64,000 nucleotides of DNA from assembly GCA_965237505.1 (NCBI GenBank), contig CBDEFR010000008.1, forward strand, positions 248,001 through 312,000, given 5' to 3'. How positions within the stretch are numbered: the first letter of the stretch is position 1; each line of letters starts with the position of its first letter. The stretch is from NVTR01 sp965237505 (GTDB taxonomy: Bacteria; Pseudomonadota; Alphaproteobacteria; Rhodobacterales; Rhodobacteraceae). The notes below the pieces were generated by a model, which saw only the letters and a list, made by a program, of their open reading frames with translations, ran no database searches and was not told where the DNA came from. A program made the translations under genes and the position numbers. Positions 1 to 8,564 of the stretch are shown piece by piece.

Positions 1-415
1 CCAAACCATCTACGATCAAAGACAGGCACTTGGATCGGTCGGCGCGTCCGGTCACGTCGTCTGAAATTACCAGACGAGTGCATTCCCAAACTTTCGGCGA
101 TGAAATCTCTGCGCCGAGCGCTTGATTCGGAATATCCGGCAATTTCCCGGCAGCCGCATCGCGCAACATGTATGTGTATTCGCCCCAGGACGATGTTGTC
201 GGCATGGTTCTGGCGCCGCCGATAACCTGCCGGTCCCGCAAGACCAGCGAGTAATGCGCCAGCGGGTTGTCGTATTGATCCATCTCCACATCGTCGTTAT
301 GCGGAATGTCCCATCCCAGCGTGTCCACAAAAAACCGCTTTCGAAGGCCGAGATAGTCAAAAAAAGCGCTTCCATGCAGGTGAAGATGCGACAAGTCAAA
401 GGTGATATTTTTCAT
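1..415 (-). CDS. luxI: Acyl-homoserine lactone synthase, partial (cut by window edge)
   Basis: Translating the minus strand from the ATG at 415 gives 138 codons open to the window edge. The protein has the LuxI-family pattern: an N-terminal R-x3-F segment and W near residue 35 (LGWDIPH), the acidic cluster of MDQYDNPLAHY, the GGARTMPTT strand, and WECTR near residue 113. These correspond to the conserved Arg/Phe/Trp/Glu/Asp set of the family. It would make an N-acyl-homoserine lactone signal from SAM and acyl-ACP. A Shine-Dalgarno GGGAGAG lies about 8 bases before the start. It follows the luxR gene on the same strand with a 113-bp gap. The C-terminal part, which sets acyl-chain preference, is outside the window. 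Confidence 0.88.
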   Translation of the reverse strand, partial: MKNITFDLSHLHLHGSAFFDYLGLRKRFFVDTLGWDIPHNDDVEMDQYDNPLAHYSLVLRDRQVIGGARTMPTTSSWGEYTYMLRDAAAGKLPDIPNQALGAEISSPKVWECTRLVISDDVTGRADRSKCLSLIVDGL

Positions 416-528
416 AATTCACTCTCCCAATTGGCGAGTCCACTAAAGCCGGTAACTGGGAATTTGTGAATCAGAATCTTCTTATCAGCGACAGGAAGAT
501 CACGATTTCAACCTGCAGAGCGAGGAAA

Positions 529-1134
529 TCATATCATTCTGTATTCAACAGCCCTGCTGGCGGCCTGGGTATTTGTCCGAGCTCCCAGTTTCCTCTTGGC
601 GCCGCTTAGCCGTTGCTTTATTGCCCCTTCCGACACCCCAAGCTGGAATGCAATTTCCTTTAATCGCAGCCCATCCTTAACCAATTGAAGCGCCTCGAGC
701 TCGGCTTTGGTAATATTCGAGGGCGGCACCGACATCACGTGCAAACGCTTTAAATGAAAGTCCAAATGTGCAATTTCGACAGGCGAGAACTCCCGATCAC
801 TGCGCGCAAACGTACCAAACGAGCGGAGCCCTTTTGGATCATCAAGCGTACAACAAACGACCGCGCCAAAATTCAGGCCGAATTTTCTTGCTTGGGCCAA
901 AACTCCCGATGTGTCCGAGGCTAAAATTTCGCTCCATCGCGCCGATCCGGTGTTGCCATAGACCCACCTGACAATCGGGTCACACAACATCAACCCGTTA
1001 TGGGTGTAATATTCGATCCACTCGGGCGGAAACTCATTTCGTTCGTCGACCGGGAACGCGAACCCGATTCGCAGCGCGACGTAGTATCCCGCAGTGGCGA
1101 TTGACGAGAATTCAATCGGCCAATTTGAAGCCAT
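529..1134 (-). CDS. luxR: LuxR-family quorum-sensing regulator
   Basis: The protein is 201 aa from the ATG at 1134; an in-frame TTG at 1164 would add 10 residues but has no ribosome site. The N-terminal ~130 residues are an autoinducer-binding domain (WIEYYTHNGLMLCDPIVRW carries the family's Y-x-D-P core). Residues ~140-195 are a LuxR-type helix-turn-helix (TKAELEALQLVKDGLRLKEI, then GVSEGAIKQRL). It would bind the lactone made by the luxI product next door and control transcription. Order luxR-luxI on one strand suggests one transcript or a lux-controlled internal promoter. Confidence 0.87.
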   Translation of the reverse strand: MASNWPIEFSSIATAGYYVALRIGFAFPVDERNEFPPEWIEYYTHNGLMLCDPIVRWVYGNTGSARWSEILASDTSGVLAQARKFGLNFGAVVCCTLDDPKGLRSFGTFARSDREFSPVEIAHLDFHLKRLHVMSVPPSNITKAELEALQLVKDGLRLKEIAFQLGVSEGAIKQRLSGAKRKLGARTNTQAASRAVEYRMI

Positions 1135-1263
1135 TGCCAAGTCGCAATCTCCGGCTGTAGACAAGTGGAACGACTATCGAGTCGCAAAACGACCAGTTGG
1201 TTTTCTTGCATACTAACTATTGGGTGAGGTGGTTAGCAACTTAAAAGCGAGTAAAATTGTCCA

Positions 1264-1749
1264 ATGGAAGGCAGCCCCAACATATTGGCGGCGATTGCAA
1301 GACTGGATGCGCTGTGCCCGGCGGGCTATGCGATGGCTCTACATATCAGCTATACGACGCCGAAATTTCTGTTCCAGGCCTACGATTCGGATTGGATGGA
1401 ACAATACTCCAAACAGGGCCTCGTTTTGAAGGATCCGACGGTCAAGTGGGGATTTGAGAACACCGGTACAATTAACTGGCGCGATCTAAAAGATCTCGAC
1501 GAAGCCGGGTACTTGAGCAGGCGCAGGCGTATGGAATAATACATGGGTTTACCTTTTCGATTGACCGAAATGATTCCAGGTCAATCACCAGTTTCGCGCG
1601 CAATGACCGGGATTTTTTTTTCGGCTGAGATAAAAGAAATTTCGGAAATTGTGACCGAGTTGCATAGCTACACCGCTGATATTGATGAATTTTCTGGTGT
1701 GGAGCTTGCGCAGCTTAAACAAATGTCGGTTGAACTCACACATGGGTAA
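1264..1749 (+). pseudogene. LuxR-like autoinducer-binding domain solo without HTH, twice frameshifted
   Basis: The frame from 1264 encodes a second autoinducer-binding domain similar to the neighbouring LuxR (YSKQGLVLKDPTVKWGFEN matches YYTHNGLMLCDPIVRW). Reading continuity is lost at about 1509, where one G is missing after GCC GGG. It is lost again at the nine-T run 1613-1621, which is one T too long. Correcting both gives a continuous ~160-aa domain ending MSVELTHG, with no DNA-binding domain. HTH-less LuxR relatives beside luxI could act as signal sinks or antagonists; that is inference. The two shifts compensate in phase, so either homopolymer sequencing errors or real decay are possible. 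Confidence 0.65.
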
Positions 1750-2261
1750 TTAGAAGCCTTTGGTGCGTCGGCCACTCGCCAATTGTCTGCATTTTGAAGT
1801 CTAATTATTGTTTTGTTCTAGACCGGATTTTTGCGTTCAACCCGACTTCGGTAAAACAGGTTTGACCGGCCAGTGGCCCTCGCAATTTCGCATCCAATCG
1901 GCTGTCCCGGCGTTGGCACGCGCGCGCATTAGATTGAAGTTCCGTCACCCTGCACATCTCAATTTATTAGATCAACGTTAGATCATTCCCAACGAGTCAC
2001 ACGCCCTTGGCACTTGCCAATTCGGGTCAGCTGACAGTCGCAGATTGACCGCCCAAGTGGACCCGTTGCCGCCTGTGCATAAAAACACAGTTGACGGCAT
2101 TATTGTTGCTTCGCTGTGCGTGCGAGATGTGATTCGAGCATTTGGACATGCCTCGTGGCAAGGACCGCAACGCTGCATTGACCGGCTCACTAATCGGATC
2201 CCGGGTTGTTGCCAGACGCTTGGACCCAGCCCCGCCAGTGGCTCTTGCTTGCGGTTGCCGG
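1750..2261. other. Intergenic stretch without recognisable gene
   Basis: Nothing in either strand looks coding; the short open frames have no family resemblance or ribosome site. The last ten bases (CGGTTGCCGG) are the left target duplication of the ISAs1 element. The right part was presumably the natural upstream region of the regulator gene now starting at 3519. Confidence 0.5.
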
Positions 2262-3472
2262 CAGGGGTATCGCATGAATAGCTGGCCCGTGTTTGCTACG
2301 TGCATCAACGTCTGATTCAATGTCACCAGAACACGCATCTGGAGGACTTGCTTTGGAAAAGACTACATCATTTCAATCTGTTATTTCGGCCATCCCTGAC
2401 CCTCGCCAGCAGGCGAAGGTGCTTTACCCGCTTGATGAGATCCTGCTTTTAAGCCTGTGTGCGGTGGTCTCGGGCGGCGAGAGTGTCGTTGATATTGTCG
2501 AATATGGTGAAGAAAAGCTGAAGTTTCTGCGCAAATTGGCCCCTTTTGAGCACGGCATTCCCTCGCATGACACGCTTTCAACGGTGTTTCGGCTGCTTGA
2601 TCCGGAGAAGTTCAGTACAGCCTTTGCGCAATGGGCTGCTGGCCTGGCGGGACGCGTTGAAGGCTCGATTGTGGCCGTCGATGGCAAGACGATGCGCGGG
2701 TCAAAGGCCGGTGGTGAAACACCTCTGCATTTGATCTCGGCCTACTGTGATGATCTGCGTCTGGTACTGGGTCAGCGGGCAAGTGCGCACAAAAAGAACG
2801 AGATCAAGGACATTCCATTGCTCTTGGATTTGCTCCACGTTGAGGGCGCGATCGTGACGCTGGACGCGATGGGGTGCCAACGCCAGATTGCCTGCAAAAT
2901 CCGCGACAAGGGGGCCGACTACGTGCTGGCGCTCAAGGGAAATCAGAGCAGCCTTTTTGAGGATGTGAAACTGTGGTTTGAAGAGAGGGAGCATGAAAAT
3001 ACTGCGTCGTTACAGACTGTTGATGGCGATAAAGGTCGGATTGAGACCCGGACCTACACCCAGAGTGACACCATAGAATGGCTGCAAGAGCGCCATCCGG
3101 GTTGGGCGGGCCTGACCAGTATTGGTCGCGTTGTCTCGATCCGTGAAAGCAACGGGAAAACAACACAACAAACCCGATACTTCATCTCGTCTCTACCGAA
3201 AGATGCGCCGCGCTTTGCCCATGCGGTACGCTCCCATTGGGGGATTGAAAACCGCCTCCACTGGGTGCTCGACGTCACATTCCGCGATGATGACAGCCGT
3301 GTTCGTAAGGATCACGGCCCCAAGAATTTTGCCGTCATCAAACACATGGCAATGAATCTGCTCAACAAGGCAAAAGATAAAAAATCGCTCAGGGTCATGC
3401 GCAAAAAGGCCGGATGGAACAATCGGTTCTTACTGCAAATTCTCCGGACATAACCTTCATGCGATTCCCCTG
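2262..3472 (+). mobile_element. ISAs1-family insertion sequence, copy 1 (1211 bp)
   Basis: The element is bounded by 17-bp imperfect inverted repeats: CAGGGGTATCGCATGAA on the left and CAGGGGAATCGCATGAA read inward from the right (one mismatch). A 10-bp direct duplication CGGTTGCCGG flanks it at 2252-2261 and 3473-3482. A second copy of identical length and content lies at 20140-21350. The insertion is 46 bp upstream of the regulator start at 3519 and has probably replaced its promoter. Confidence 0.93.
2353..3453 (+). CDS. ISAs1-family transposase
   Basis: I choose the TTG at 2353 because GGAGG stands seven bases before it and the product then begins MEKTTSFQSVISAIPDPRQ, as ISAs1 transposases do. 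The frame stays open upstream to 2293, but without a ribosome site. The protein (366 aa) has the DDE-type core: AVDGKTMRGS, then VTLDAMGCQRQIA, then RSHWGIENRLHWVLDV. It should catalyse cut-and-paste movement of the element. No internal stop is present, so the copy looks active. Confidence 0.9.
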   Translation: MEKTTSFQSVISAIPDPRQQAKVLYPLDEILLLSLCAVVSGGESVVDIVEYGEEKLKFLRKLAPFEHGIPSHDTLSTVFRLLDPEKFSTAFAQWAAGLAGRVEGSIVAVDGKTMRGSKAGGETPLHLISAYCDDLRLVLGQRASAHKKNEIKDIPLLLDLLHVEGAIVTLDAMGCQRQIACKIRDKGADYVLALKGNQSSLFEDVKLWFEEREHENTASLQTVDGDKGRIETRTYTQSDTIEWLQERHPGWAGLTSIGRVVSIRESNGKTTQQTRYFISSLPKDAPRFAHAVRSHWGIENRLHWVLDVTFRDDDSRVRKDHGPKNFAVIKHMAMNLLNKAKDKKSLRVMRKKAGWNNRFLLQILRT

Positions 3473-3518
3473 CGGTTGCCGGTTGAAGACCGCGCGGCTT
3501 GGCGAATACTGTATCACT

Positions 3519-4400
3519 ATGGGAACCGCCAAATCCGACTATCTGACGACCAAAGAGCTCGCCGAACTGCTGCGAATCAAAGAACGCAAGGTTTATGACC
3601 TGGCGGCGGCTGGCGATGTGCCCTGCGTGCGGGTGGTGGGCAAACTTCTGTTTCCACGATCCCAGATCGAGGCATGGATGGCCGCGGCCCAATCCGGACC
3701 CGGCGCAACTGACCGCCAGCCCCCGGCAATTCTGGTGGGCAGCCACGATCCGTTTCTGGACTGGGCGTTGCGCGAATCCGGCAGCGGGCTGGCGGCATTT
3801 TTTGACGGCAGTCATGACGGCCTGGACCGGATGGCCGAGCGAAGTGCGGTTGCCTGCGGTCTGCACATTCACGAAGATGGCGGCTGGAATATTAGCACAG
3901 TCAGCCAGGCACTCGGACAAGAACCGGTTGTGCTGATCGAGTTCGCACAGCGTAAGCGCGGATTGATTGTAGCTGCGGGAAATCCACACGCAATTTCCGG
4001 CATAAATGGTCTGGCCGGGCTGCGTTTCGCACGTCGGCAGGCAAGCGCGGCCAGTCAAACCCTGTTTGAGGCCCTGGCGTTTCAGGCAGGGCTGGATATT
4101 TCCGACTTGCAGGGCCCGCCCGAGGCGGCACGAACCGAAGACGACCTTGCCCGCATGGTTCTGGACGGCAAGGCAGACGCCGGTCTGGGGTTGGCGTCGG
4201 TAGCCGCTCAACTAGGCTTGGGCTTTGTGTCACTTACCCAAGAGCGGTTTGATTTACTGGTATGGCGTCAGGCCTGGTTCGAACCGCCATTCCAAAAACT
4301 GCTGCGATTTGCGCGCACTACGACATTTAAAGACCGCGCCGCAGATATGCCGGGCTATGACGTCTCTGGTTTTGGAACCGTTCATTTCAACGGTCGCTGA
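3519..4400 (+). CDS. HTH (excisionase-type) regulator with PBP-like domain, probable tungstate/molybdate-responsive regulator
   Basis: The open frame extends upstream into the ISAs1 element, but the natural start is the ATG at 3519 (MGTAKSDYLTTKELAELLRI), giving 293 aa. Residues ~8-60 are an excisionase/MerR-like helix-turn-helix (YLTTKELAELLRIKERKVY, VVGKLLFPRSQIEAW). The remainder resembles a cytoplasmic periplasmic-binding-protein-like sensor (ILVGSHDPFLDWALRESGSG, GLRFARRQASAASQTLFE). This architecture is commonly found beside molybdate or tungstate transporters. It lies next to and convergent with tupBCA, so tungstate sensing is inferred from context. Its upstream region has been replaced by ISAs1, so its own expression may be altered. 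Confidence 0.75.
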   Translation: MGTAKSDYLTTKELAELLRIKERKVYDLAAAGDVPCVRVVGKLLFPRSQIEAWMAAAQSGPGATDRQPPAILVGSHDPFLDWALRESGSGLAAFFDGSHDGLDRMAERSAVACGLHIHEDGGWNISTVSQALGQEPVVLIEFAQRKRGLIVAAGNPHAISGINGLAGLRFARRQASAASQTLFEALAFQAGLDISDLQGPPEAARTEDDLARMVLDGKADAGLGLASVAAQLGLGFVSLTQERFDLLVWRQAWFEPPFQKLLRFARTTTFKDRAADMPGYDVSGFGTVHFNGR

Positions 4401-4446
4401 TTTTGGCCGGTCCAAAGCAGATCGCGTTTGAAGTGAAACTCCGACC

Positions 4447-4507
4447 GTCCCGGCCCCCGAGCCGGGACCTCTTGGCCAAAACGAGGCCCCGGATCGGAGT
4501 CCGGGGC
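4447..4507. terminator. Double hairpin after the regulator gene
   Basis: Two GC-rich hairpins stand in tandem: GTCCCGGC/GCCGGGAC at 4447-4468 and GCCCCGGA/TCCGGGGC at 4486-4507. There is no T-run, so intrinsic termination is uncertain. It may be a dispersed intergenic hairpin repeat working bidirectionally between the regulator and tupA. Confidence 0.4.
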
Positions 4508-4541
4508 GGCGTGTGGCTCAGGTAAAACGCGAACCGCTCTA

Positions 4542-5380
4542 GGACATACCCATAAAGGGAATTCCCAAACTGGTTGTGTTGTGATTCAGTTCTCCAAAAC
4601 AATGGAGGCAGGCATGGCGCGGTTCGATTTGACGGATTTTGAGTGGTCGATTATCCAGCCGATACTGCCGCAAAAGTCACGCGGCGTTAAGCGCGTGGAC
4701 GACAAGAGAGTGCTGAACGGTATTTTCTGGCGGCTTCGAACCGGCGCGCCGTGGGCGGATATTCCGGCGCGATATGGCCCGCACACGACTTGCGTAAACC
4801 GTTTCAACCGCTGGCGCAAGGCGGGCATTTGGGCGATGCTTTTGCGAGAGGTATCAAAGGCTTACGACGGTGACATCCAGATGATCGACAGCTCATCGAT
4901 CCGGGTGCATCAACACGCCGCCAATGGCAAAAAAAAGCGCAGCGATCCCGTAGCATGGGCCGTTCGCGCGGCGGGCTGACGACGAAAATTCATGCGCTGG
5001 TGGATGCCGTGGGCCGACCCATCCGGTTGAAACTGACCGAAGGCCAGGCGCATGACGGGCGTTCGGCGGCGGATATGTTTGCAACGCTCGGGCCGGGGTC
5101 TGTCCTGCTGGCCGACCGGGCCTATGACAGCGACGCCTTGCGGGCGCGTCTCGCCAAACAGGGCGCGTGGGGCAATATCCGGTTGATGCCGAACCGGATC
5201 CGTTTGCAGGAGTTCTGTCCGGAGCTTTACAAAGAAAGGAACTTTGTCGAACGGTTCTTCAACAAACTCAAACACTTCCGGGCAATCGCAACCCGATACG
5301 ACAAGCGTGACGACAACTTCCTCGCCTCCGTGCAATTGGCTTCACTGCGGATTTGGTTGCGATCTTATGAGTCGGTGACC
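4542..5380 (+). mobile_element. IS5-family (IS427-like) insertion sequence (839 bp)
   Basis: The ends are related: GGACATACCCATAA on the left and GGTCACCGACTCATAA inward from the right. A TA duplication flanks them (4540-4541 and 5381-5382). Pre-insertion sequence read tupA...AATTAGAGCG. The element therefore sits inside the TAG stop codon of tupA, and the TA duplication plus its terminal G recreates TAG. Confidence 0.75.
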
Positions 5381-5383
5381 TAA
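4614..5383 (+). CDS. IS5-family transposase made by programmed -1 frameshift
   Basis: The first frame starts at ATG 4614 (GGAGG eight bases upstream; MARFDLTDFEWSIIQPILP) and would end at 4979. The second frame, GRSRGGLTTKIHALVDA to the stop at 5383, overlaps it. An eight-A run at 4929-4936 is the expected slippage site: a -1 shift there joins NGKKK to AQRSRSMGRSRGG, giving one ~255-aa DDE protein. Catalytic surroundings visible are IDSSSIRVHQHA, LADRAYDSD and YKERNFVERFFNKLKHFR. This is the normal layout of the IS427 group, so the shift is not a defect. Confidence 0.85.
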
Positions 5384-6204
5384 TTCGCGTTCGGAAAAAA
5401 CAACTGCTGCCCAGCCACCCGAAAGTCCGCGATCGCCGCCTGTCCTGGCGCTCCGATCAGCCAGTCCACAAATATCTGGCCTGCTTTTGCCCTCACTGCC
5501 GGATGCCGGGCCGGGTTTACCAGAATAATCCCGTATTGGTTGAACAGCCGCGCATCGCCCTGAACCAGGACAACATGTTCGACTTTACGACCAAAGGAAA
5601 TCCACGACGCCCGGTCGGCCATCACATAGCCGCCCATTTCAATTGCGATATTCAGCGTTGCGCCCATGCCGGCGCCGGTTTCGCGATACCAGCCGCCAGA
5701 GGCCGCGGCCACATCGACGTCGCCTTCGCGCCAAAGCCTGCGTTCCGCCTTATGAGTGCCGCTGTCATCGCCTCGCGACACAAAAACCGCGCCACTTGCG
5801 GCAATTTGCAACAATGCGGCGACCACATTATCCATCCCAGACACTTCCGCCGGATCGGTGGCCGGACCAATAATGACAAAGTCGTTGTACATCAGGTCAA
5901 AGCGCTCAACGCCCCAGCCTTGCGCCACGAACTCGATCTCGGATGGCTTGGCATGAACCATCAGAACATCGCCATCGCCCCGAACCGCATTCTTGATCGC
6001 CTGGCCGGTTCCAACCGCCACGACCCGCACTTCGATGCCGGATTCTGCTCGGAAAATCGGCAAGATGGCGTCCAGCAGGCCAGAATTTCGCGTTGATGTG
6101 GTTGACTGCAAAACAATGAAATGCTCGCCGGCCACGGCCGAGCCGACAAGGCTGAGCAAAAACACCAGCGTTGCCACCAGAATATTCAAGAATTTCGGCA
6201 CCAT
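5380..6204 (-). CDS. tupA: Tungstate ABC transporter substrate-binding protein
   Basis: From ATG 6204 the protein is 274 aa with a Sec signal peptide (MVPKFLNILVATLVFLLSLV...GSAVAG). The mature start has the family's oxyanion motif (LQSTTSTRNSGLL) followed by GTGQAIKNA and SRGDDSGTHKAE, as in TupA/PstS-like tungstate binders. It should deliver tungstate to TupBC. Its stop codon TAG is the insertion site of the downstream IS5; the protein is not altered. It is the last gene of tupB-tupC-tupA, starting 5 bp after the end of tupC. The GTG at 6216 is an alternative start. Confidence 0.85.
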   Translation of the reverse strand: MVPKFLNILVATLVFLLSLVGSAVAGEHFIVLQSTTSTRNSGLLDAILPIFRAESGIEVRVVAVGTGQAIKNAVRGDGDVLMVHAKPSEIEFVAQGWGVERFDLMYNDFVIIGPATDPAEVSGMDNVVAALLQIAASGAVFVSRGDDSGTHKAERRLWREGDVDVAAASGGWYRETGAGMGATLNIAIEMGGYVMADRASWISFGRKVEHVVLVQGDARLFNQYGIILVNPARHPAVRAKAGQIFVDWLIGAPGQAAIADFRVAGQQLFFPNAN

Positions 6205-6208
6205 CCGC

Positions 6209-6988
6209 TCACCCACCCGCTGCAGGTTTCAAGACCAGCTTGCTCGCCAGAAACGCCCGTGCATGGGCAGAGCGGGGTCGCCTGAAAAAGCTTTTTGCGG
6301 GGCGTTGTTCTGCGACCTGCCCGAGATGCACGAACACGATCTCATCTGCCAGCCGTTGCGCCAGGCCAAGATCGTGGGTAACCATGATGATCTTGGTCCC
6401 GGTGCGCGCCGCGTGGTTGATCAGCTCTTCGATGTCATGACATGCAGCGGGGTCCAGACTTGATGTGGGTTCGTCCAGAAACAGGATCGCAGGCTCGGCC
6501 GCCAGGGCGCGAACCAGCGCCAGGCGCTGTTGTTCGCCACCCGACAGCGTGCGGGCGGGCTGATACCCTCGCTCAATCAAATTACCCTGATCTAACAGTT
6601 GCCTGACTCGCGCGCCGCGCCCACGACGCGGCACACCGTGTGCAGCAAGCGCATAGCTGATGTTTGCAGCGACCGAACGGCGCAGCAGCACCGGTTTCTG
6701 AAACACCATCGCCTGGCCCCGGCGCAGCGCCTTGTCGGCGACCTGCCCGGCAAACTGAATGTGCCCGGATGTGGGAGCGATCAGCCCATGCAGCAGCCGC
6801 AAGAACAGGCTTTTGCCAGCACCGTTCGGCCCCAGAATCATCGTCGGACCGGCCGTGCGAATCTCAAGCGCGTTGACGTCTACCAGACGCTGCCCGCCCG
6901 CCTCATAGGTCAGATTTTCGACCATGATCGGCAATTGCGCCAAGGCTGGCGGCACCTCGCTCAGGGCTGGCGACGCAACCTCAGGCAT
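6209..6988 (-). CDS. tupC: Tungstate ABC transporter ATP-binding protein
   Basis: From ATG 6988 the protein is 259 aa. Walker A is GPNGAGKS, the ABC signature LSGGEQQRLALVRAL, Walker B AILFLDEPTSSLD, and the switch histidine lies in VTHD. It energises TupB at the cytoplasmic face of the membrane. It overlaps the end of tupB by 8 bases. The in-frame extension to 7033 lies inside tupB coding sequence and is unlikely to be used. Confidence 0.87.
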   Translation of the reverse strand: MPEVASPALSEVPPALAQLPIMVENLTYEAGGQRLVDVNALEIRTAGPTMILGPNGAGKSLFLRLLHGLIAPTSGHIQFAGQVADKALRRGQAMVFQKPVLLRRSVAANISYALAAHGVPRRGRGARVRQLLDQGNLIERGYQPARTLSGGEQQRLALVRALAAEPAILFLDEPTSSLDPAACHDIEELINHAARTGTKIIMVTHDLGLAQRLADEIVFVHLGQVAEQRPAKSFFRRPRSAHARAFLASKLVLKPAAGG

Positions 6989-7688
6989 TTTCCGCCTGCT
7001 GTGCTGACAGGCCAAGCGTGGCCACACCCGCATTAACCGCGATCGCCACCAGGATCAGGATGGTTCCAAGCGCCAGCGCCAATGTCAGATTTCCGCGCGA
7101 CGTTTCCAGCGCAATTGTTGTCGTCATGACCCGCGTGACGTGGTTGATGTTGCCGCCGACGATGATCACCGCCCCGACCTCTGCAATGGCGCGGCCAAAT
7201 CCAGCGAGAAGTGCGGTCGAAAGGCCATAACGCCCGTCCCACAGTAACGTCGCAACCACCGCCAATCGTGACACGCCGAAAGAGCGGAGCTGCTCGGAAT
7301 ACTCGGCATTCAGACTTTCCAGCAATTGCCGCGAAAGCGCAGTGACAATCGGCGCGACCAGCACGGTCTGAGCAATTATCATCGCCGTCGGCGTATAGAG
7401 CAGCTGCAGCACACCCAGGGGCCCGGAATTTGACAGCATCAGATAGGCCAAAAGCCCAACCACAACCGGCGGCAGCCCCATCAGTGCATTCATCAGCACA
7501 ATCACCGCTTGCCGTCCGGAAAACCGGCTCACCGCCAGCAGCGCGCCAAGCGGCATGCCGATCAGCGCCGAAATGAACACCGCGAACAGCGAGACCCGCA
7601 GCGACAACAACACCACAGCCCAAAGATCGGCGTCACCCGACAGGATCAACCCCAAGGAGCGGGCAAATATTTCTGTGTATTCCTGCAT
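6981..7688 (-). CDS. tupB: Tungstate ABC transporter permease
   Basis: The start is the ATG at 7688, giving 235 aa (MQEYTEIFARSLGL). The protein has about five hydrophobic segments and the binding-protein-dependent permease loop GFGRAIAEVGAVIIVGGN (EAA-type motif). It forms the channel for tungstate. It is the first gene of tupBCA. The 5' leader (7689-7730) carries an inverted repeat that could be the operator for the regulator at 3519. Confidence 0.86.
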   Translation of the reverse strand: MQEYTEIFARSLGLILSGDADLWAVVLLSLRVSLFAVFISALIGMPLGALLAVSRFSGRQAVIVLMNALMGLPPVVVGLLAYLMLSNSGPLGVLQLLYTPTAMIIAQTVLVAPIVTALSRQLLESLNAEYSEQLRSFGVSRLAVVATLLWDGRYGLSTALLAGFGRAIAEVGAVIIVGGNINHVTRVMTTTIALETSRGNLTLALALGTILILVAIAVNAGVATLGLSAQQAENA

Positions 7689-7730
7689 AATTTCCGAAAT
7701 AGTTAGATTTAAGCGACATAATCGGAAATT
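7689..7730. promoter_or_regulatory. Inverted repeat at the tupB start, candidate operator
   Basis: Arms AATTTCCGA (7689-7697) and TCGGAAATT (7722-7730) are exact reverse complements separated by 24 bases. The left arm is itself inside the 11-bp palindrome ATTTCCGAAAT (7690-7700). The site abuts the tupB start codon, so binding would block translation start or transcription. Assigning it to the neighbouring HTH/PBP-like regulator is inference. Confidence 0.45.
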
Positions 7731-7775
7731 TCGCACCAAAATGCAAGAGCGATCAGCCGGTATCCCTCGTTGGTC

Positions 7776-8564
7776 TCAGACGGCTTTTTGCCCCGCCACC
7801 AGCGAAATCACATAGATCACCGCCGCCACGACGACAATGCTCGGCCCGGCCGGGCTGTCCGCCAACAATGATGCAATCACCCCGCCCACCGCCGCTGCCG
7901 CGCCGAACAGAACCGCCAACAGCGCCATACTTTCCGGTGTTCTGGCAAAGCCGCGCGCCGCGGCGGCAGGCACAATCAACATGGCCGCGATCAAAAGCGC
8001 CCCGACTACTTTTAGTGCCAGCGCCACCACAACCGCCAGCAACAGGGTCAGAATCAGCCGCTCTTTCTGCGGGTCAATCCCGGTCGAGACCGCCAGTTCC
8101 GCATTCAGCGTGGCGGTCAGCAGCGCCGACCAGCGCCACACCAGCACTCCCAGTACCGCACCCGACCCGCCCCAGATCAGCGCCAGATCGGCGACCGTCA
8201 CGGTCAGAATATCGCCGAACAGAAAGGCCGTCAGATCAACCCGGACGCCCTTCAGGAATGAGATCGCAACCAATCCCAAAGCCAGCGCCGAATGCGCCAA
8301 AACCCCAAGCGTGGTATCCACCGCGTGGCCGCGCCCGGCCAGAGTTGACACCGAAGCGCCGACCGCCAGCACCACCACCAGGGTGCCAACGGTGATTGAC
8401 AGCGAAAACGCCAGCGCCAGCGCAACCCCCAGAATCGCCGCGTGTGCCATTGCGTCGCCGAAATAGGCCATCCGCCGCCACAGCACGAACGCGCCAAGTG
8501 GCCCGGTGGCCAGCGACAGCCCAACACCCGCCAGGGCCGCGCGCAGCAGAAAATCGTCCAGCAT
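7776..8564 (-). CDS. znuB: Zinc ABC transporter permease
   Basis: The protein is 262 aa and strongly hydrophobic with about 7-8 membrane segments, typical for ABC-3 (ZnuB/TroC-type) permeases. Family landmarks are RRMAYFGDAMAHAAILGVAL near the N-terminus and LKVVGALLIAAMLIVPAAAA in the last third. Its start overlaps the znuC stop (TGATG), so the two are translationally coupled. It imports Zn(II) handed over by ZnuA. Confidence 0.9.
   Translation of the reverse strand: MLDDFLLRAALAGVGLSLATGPLGAFVLWRRMAYFGDAMAHAAILGVALALAFSLSITVGTLVVVLAVGASVSTLAGRGHAVDTTLGVLAHSALALGLVAISFLKGVRVDLTAFLFGDILTVTVADLALIWGGSGAVLGVLVWRWSALLTATLNAELAVSTGIDPQKERLILTLLLAVVVALALKVVGALLIAAMLIVPAAAARGFARTPESMALLAVLFGAAAAVGGVIASLLADSPAGPSIVVVAAVIYVISLVAGQKAV

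Noticed and set aside
67..469. Open frames on both strands over the luxI region
   Set aside because: Both are in frames other than the recognisable luxI frame and have no similarity to known proteins.
1180..1210. Possible lux box upstream of luxR (ACCAGTTGGT)
   Set aside because: Only a 10-bp palindrome; too short and unlike the usual 20-bp lux box to call.
3312..4211. A 299-codon minus-strand frame over the ISAs1 end and regulator
   Set aside because: It is a GC-driven shadow of the regulator gene, with no family resemblance or ribosome site.
4929..4936. Frameshift in the first IS5 transposase as a defect
   Set aside because: The two frames overlap at an eight-A slip site, as normal for the IS427 group; it is programmed.
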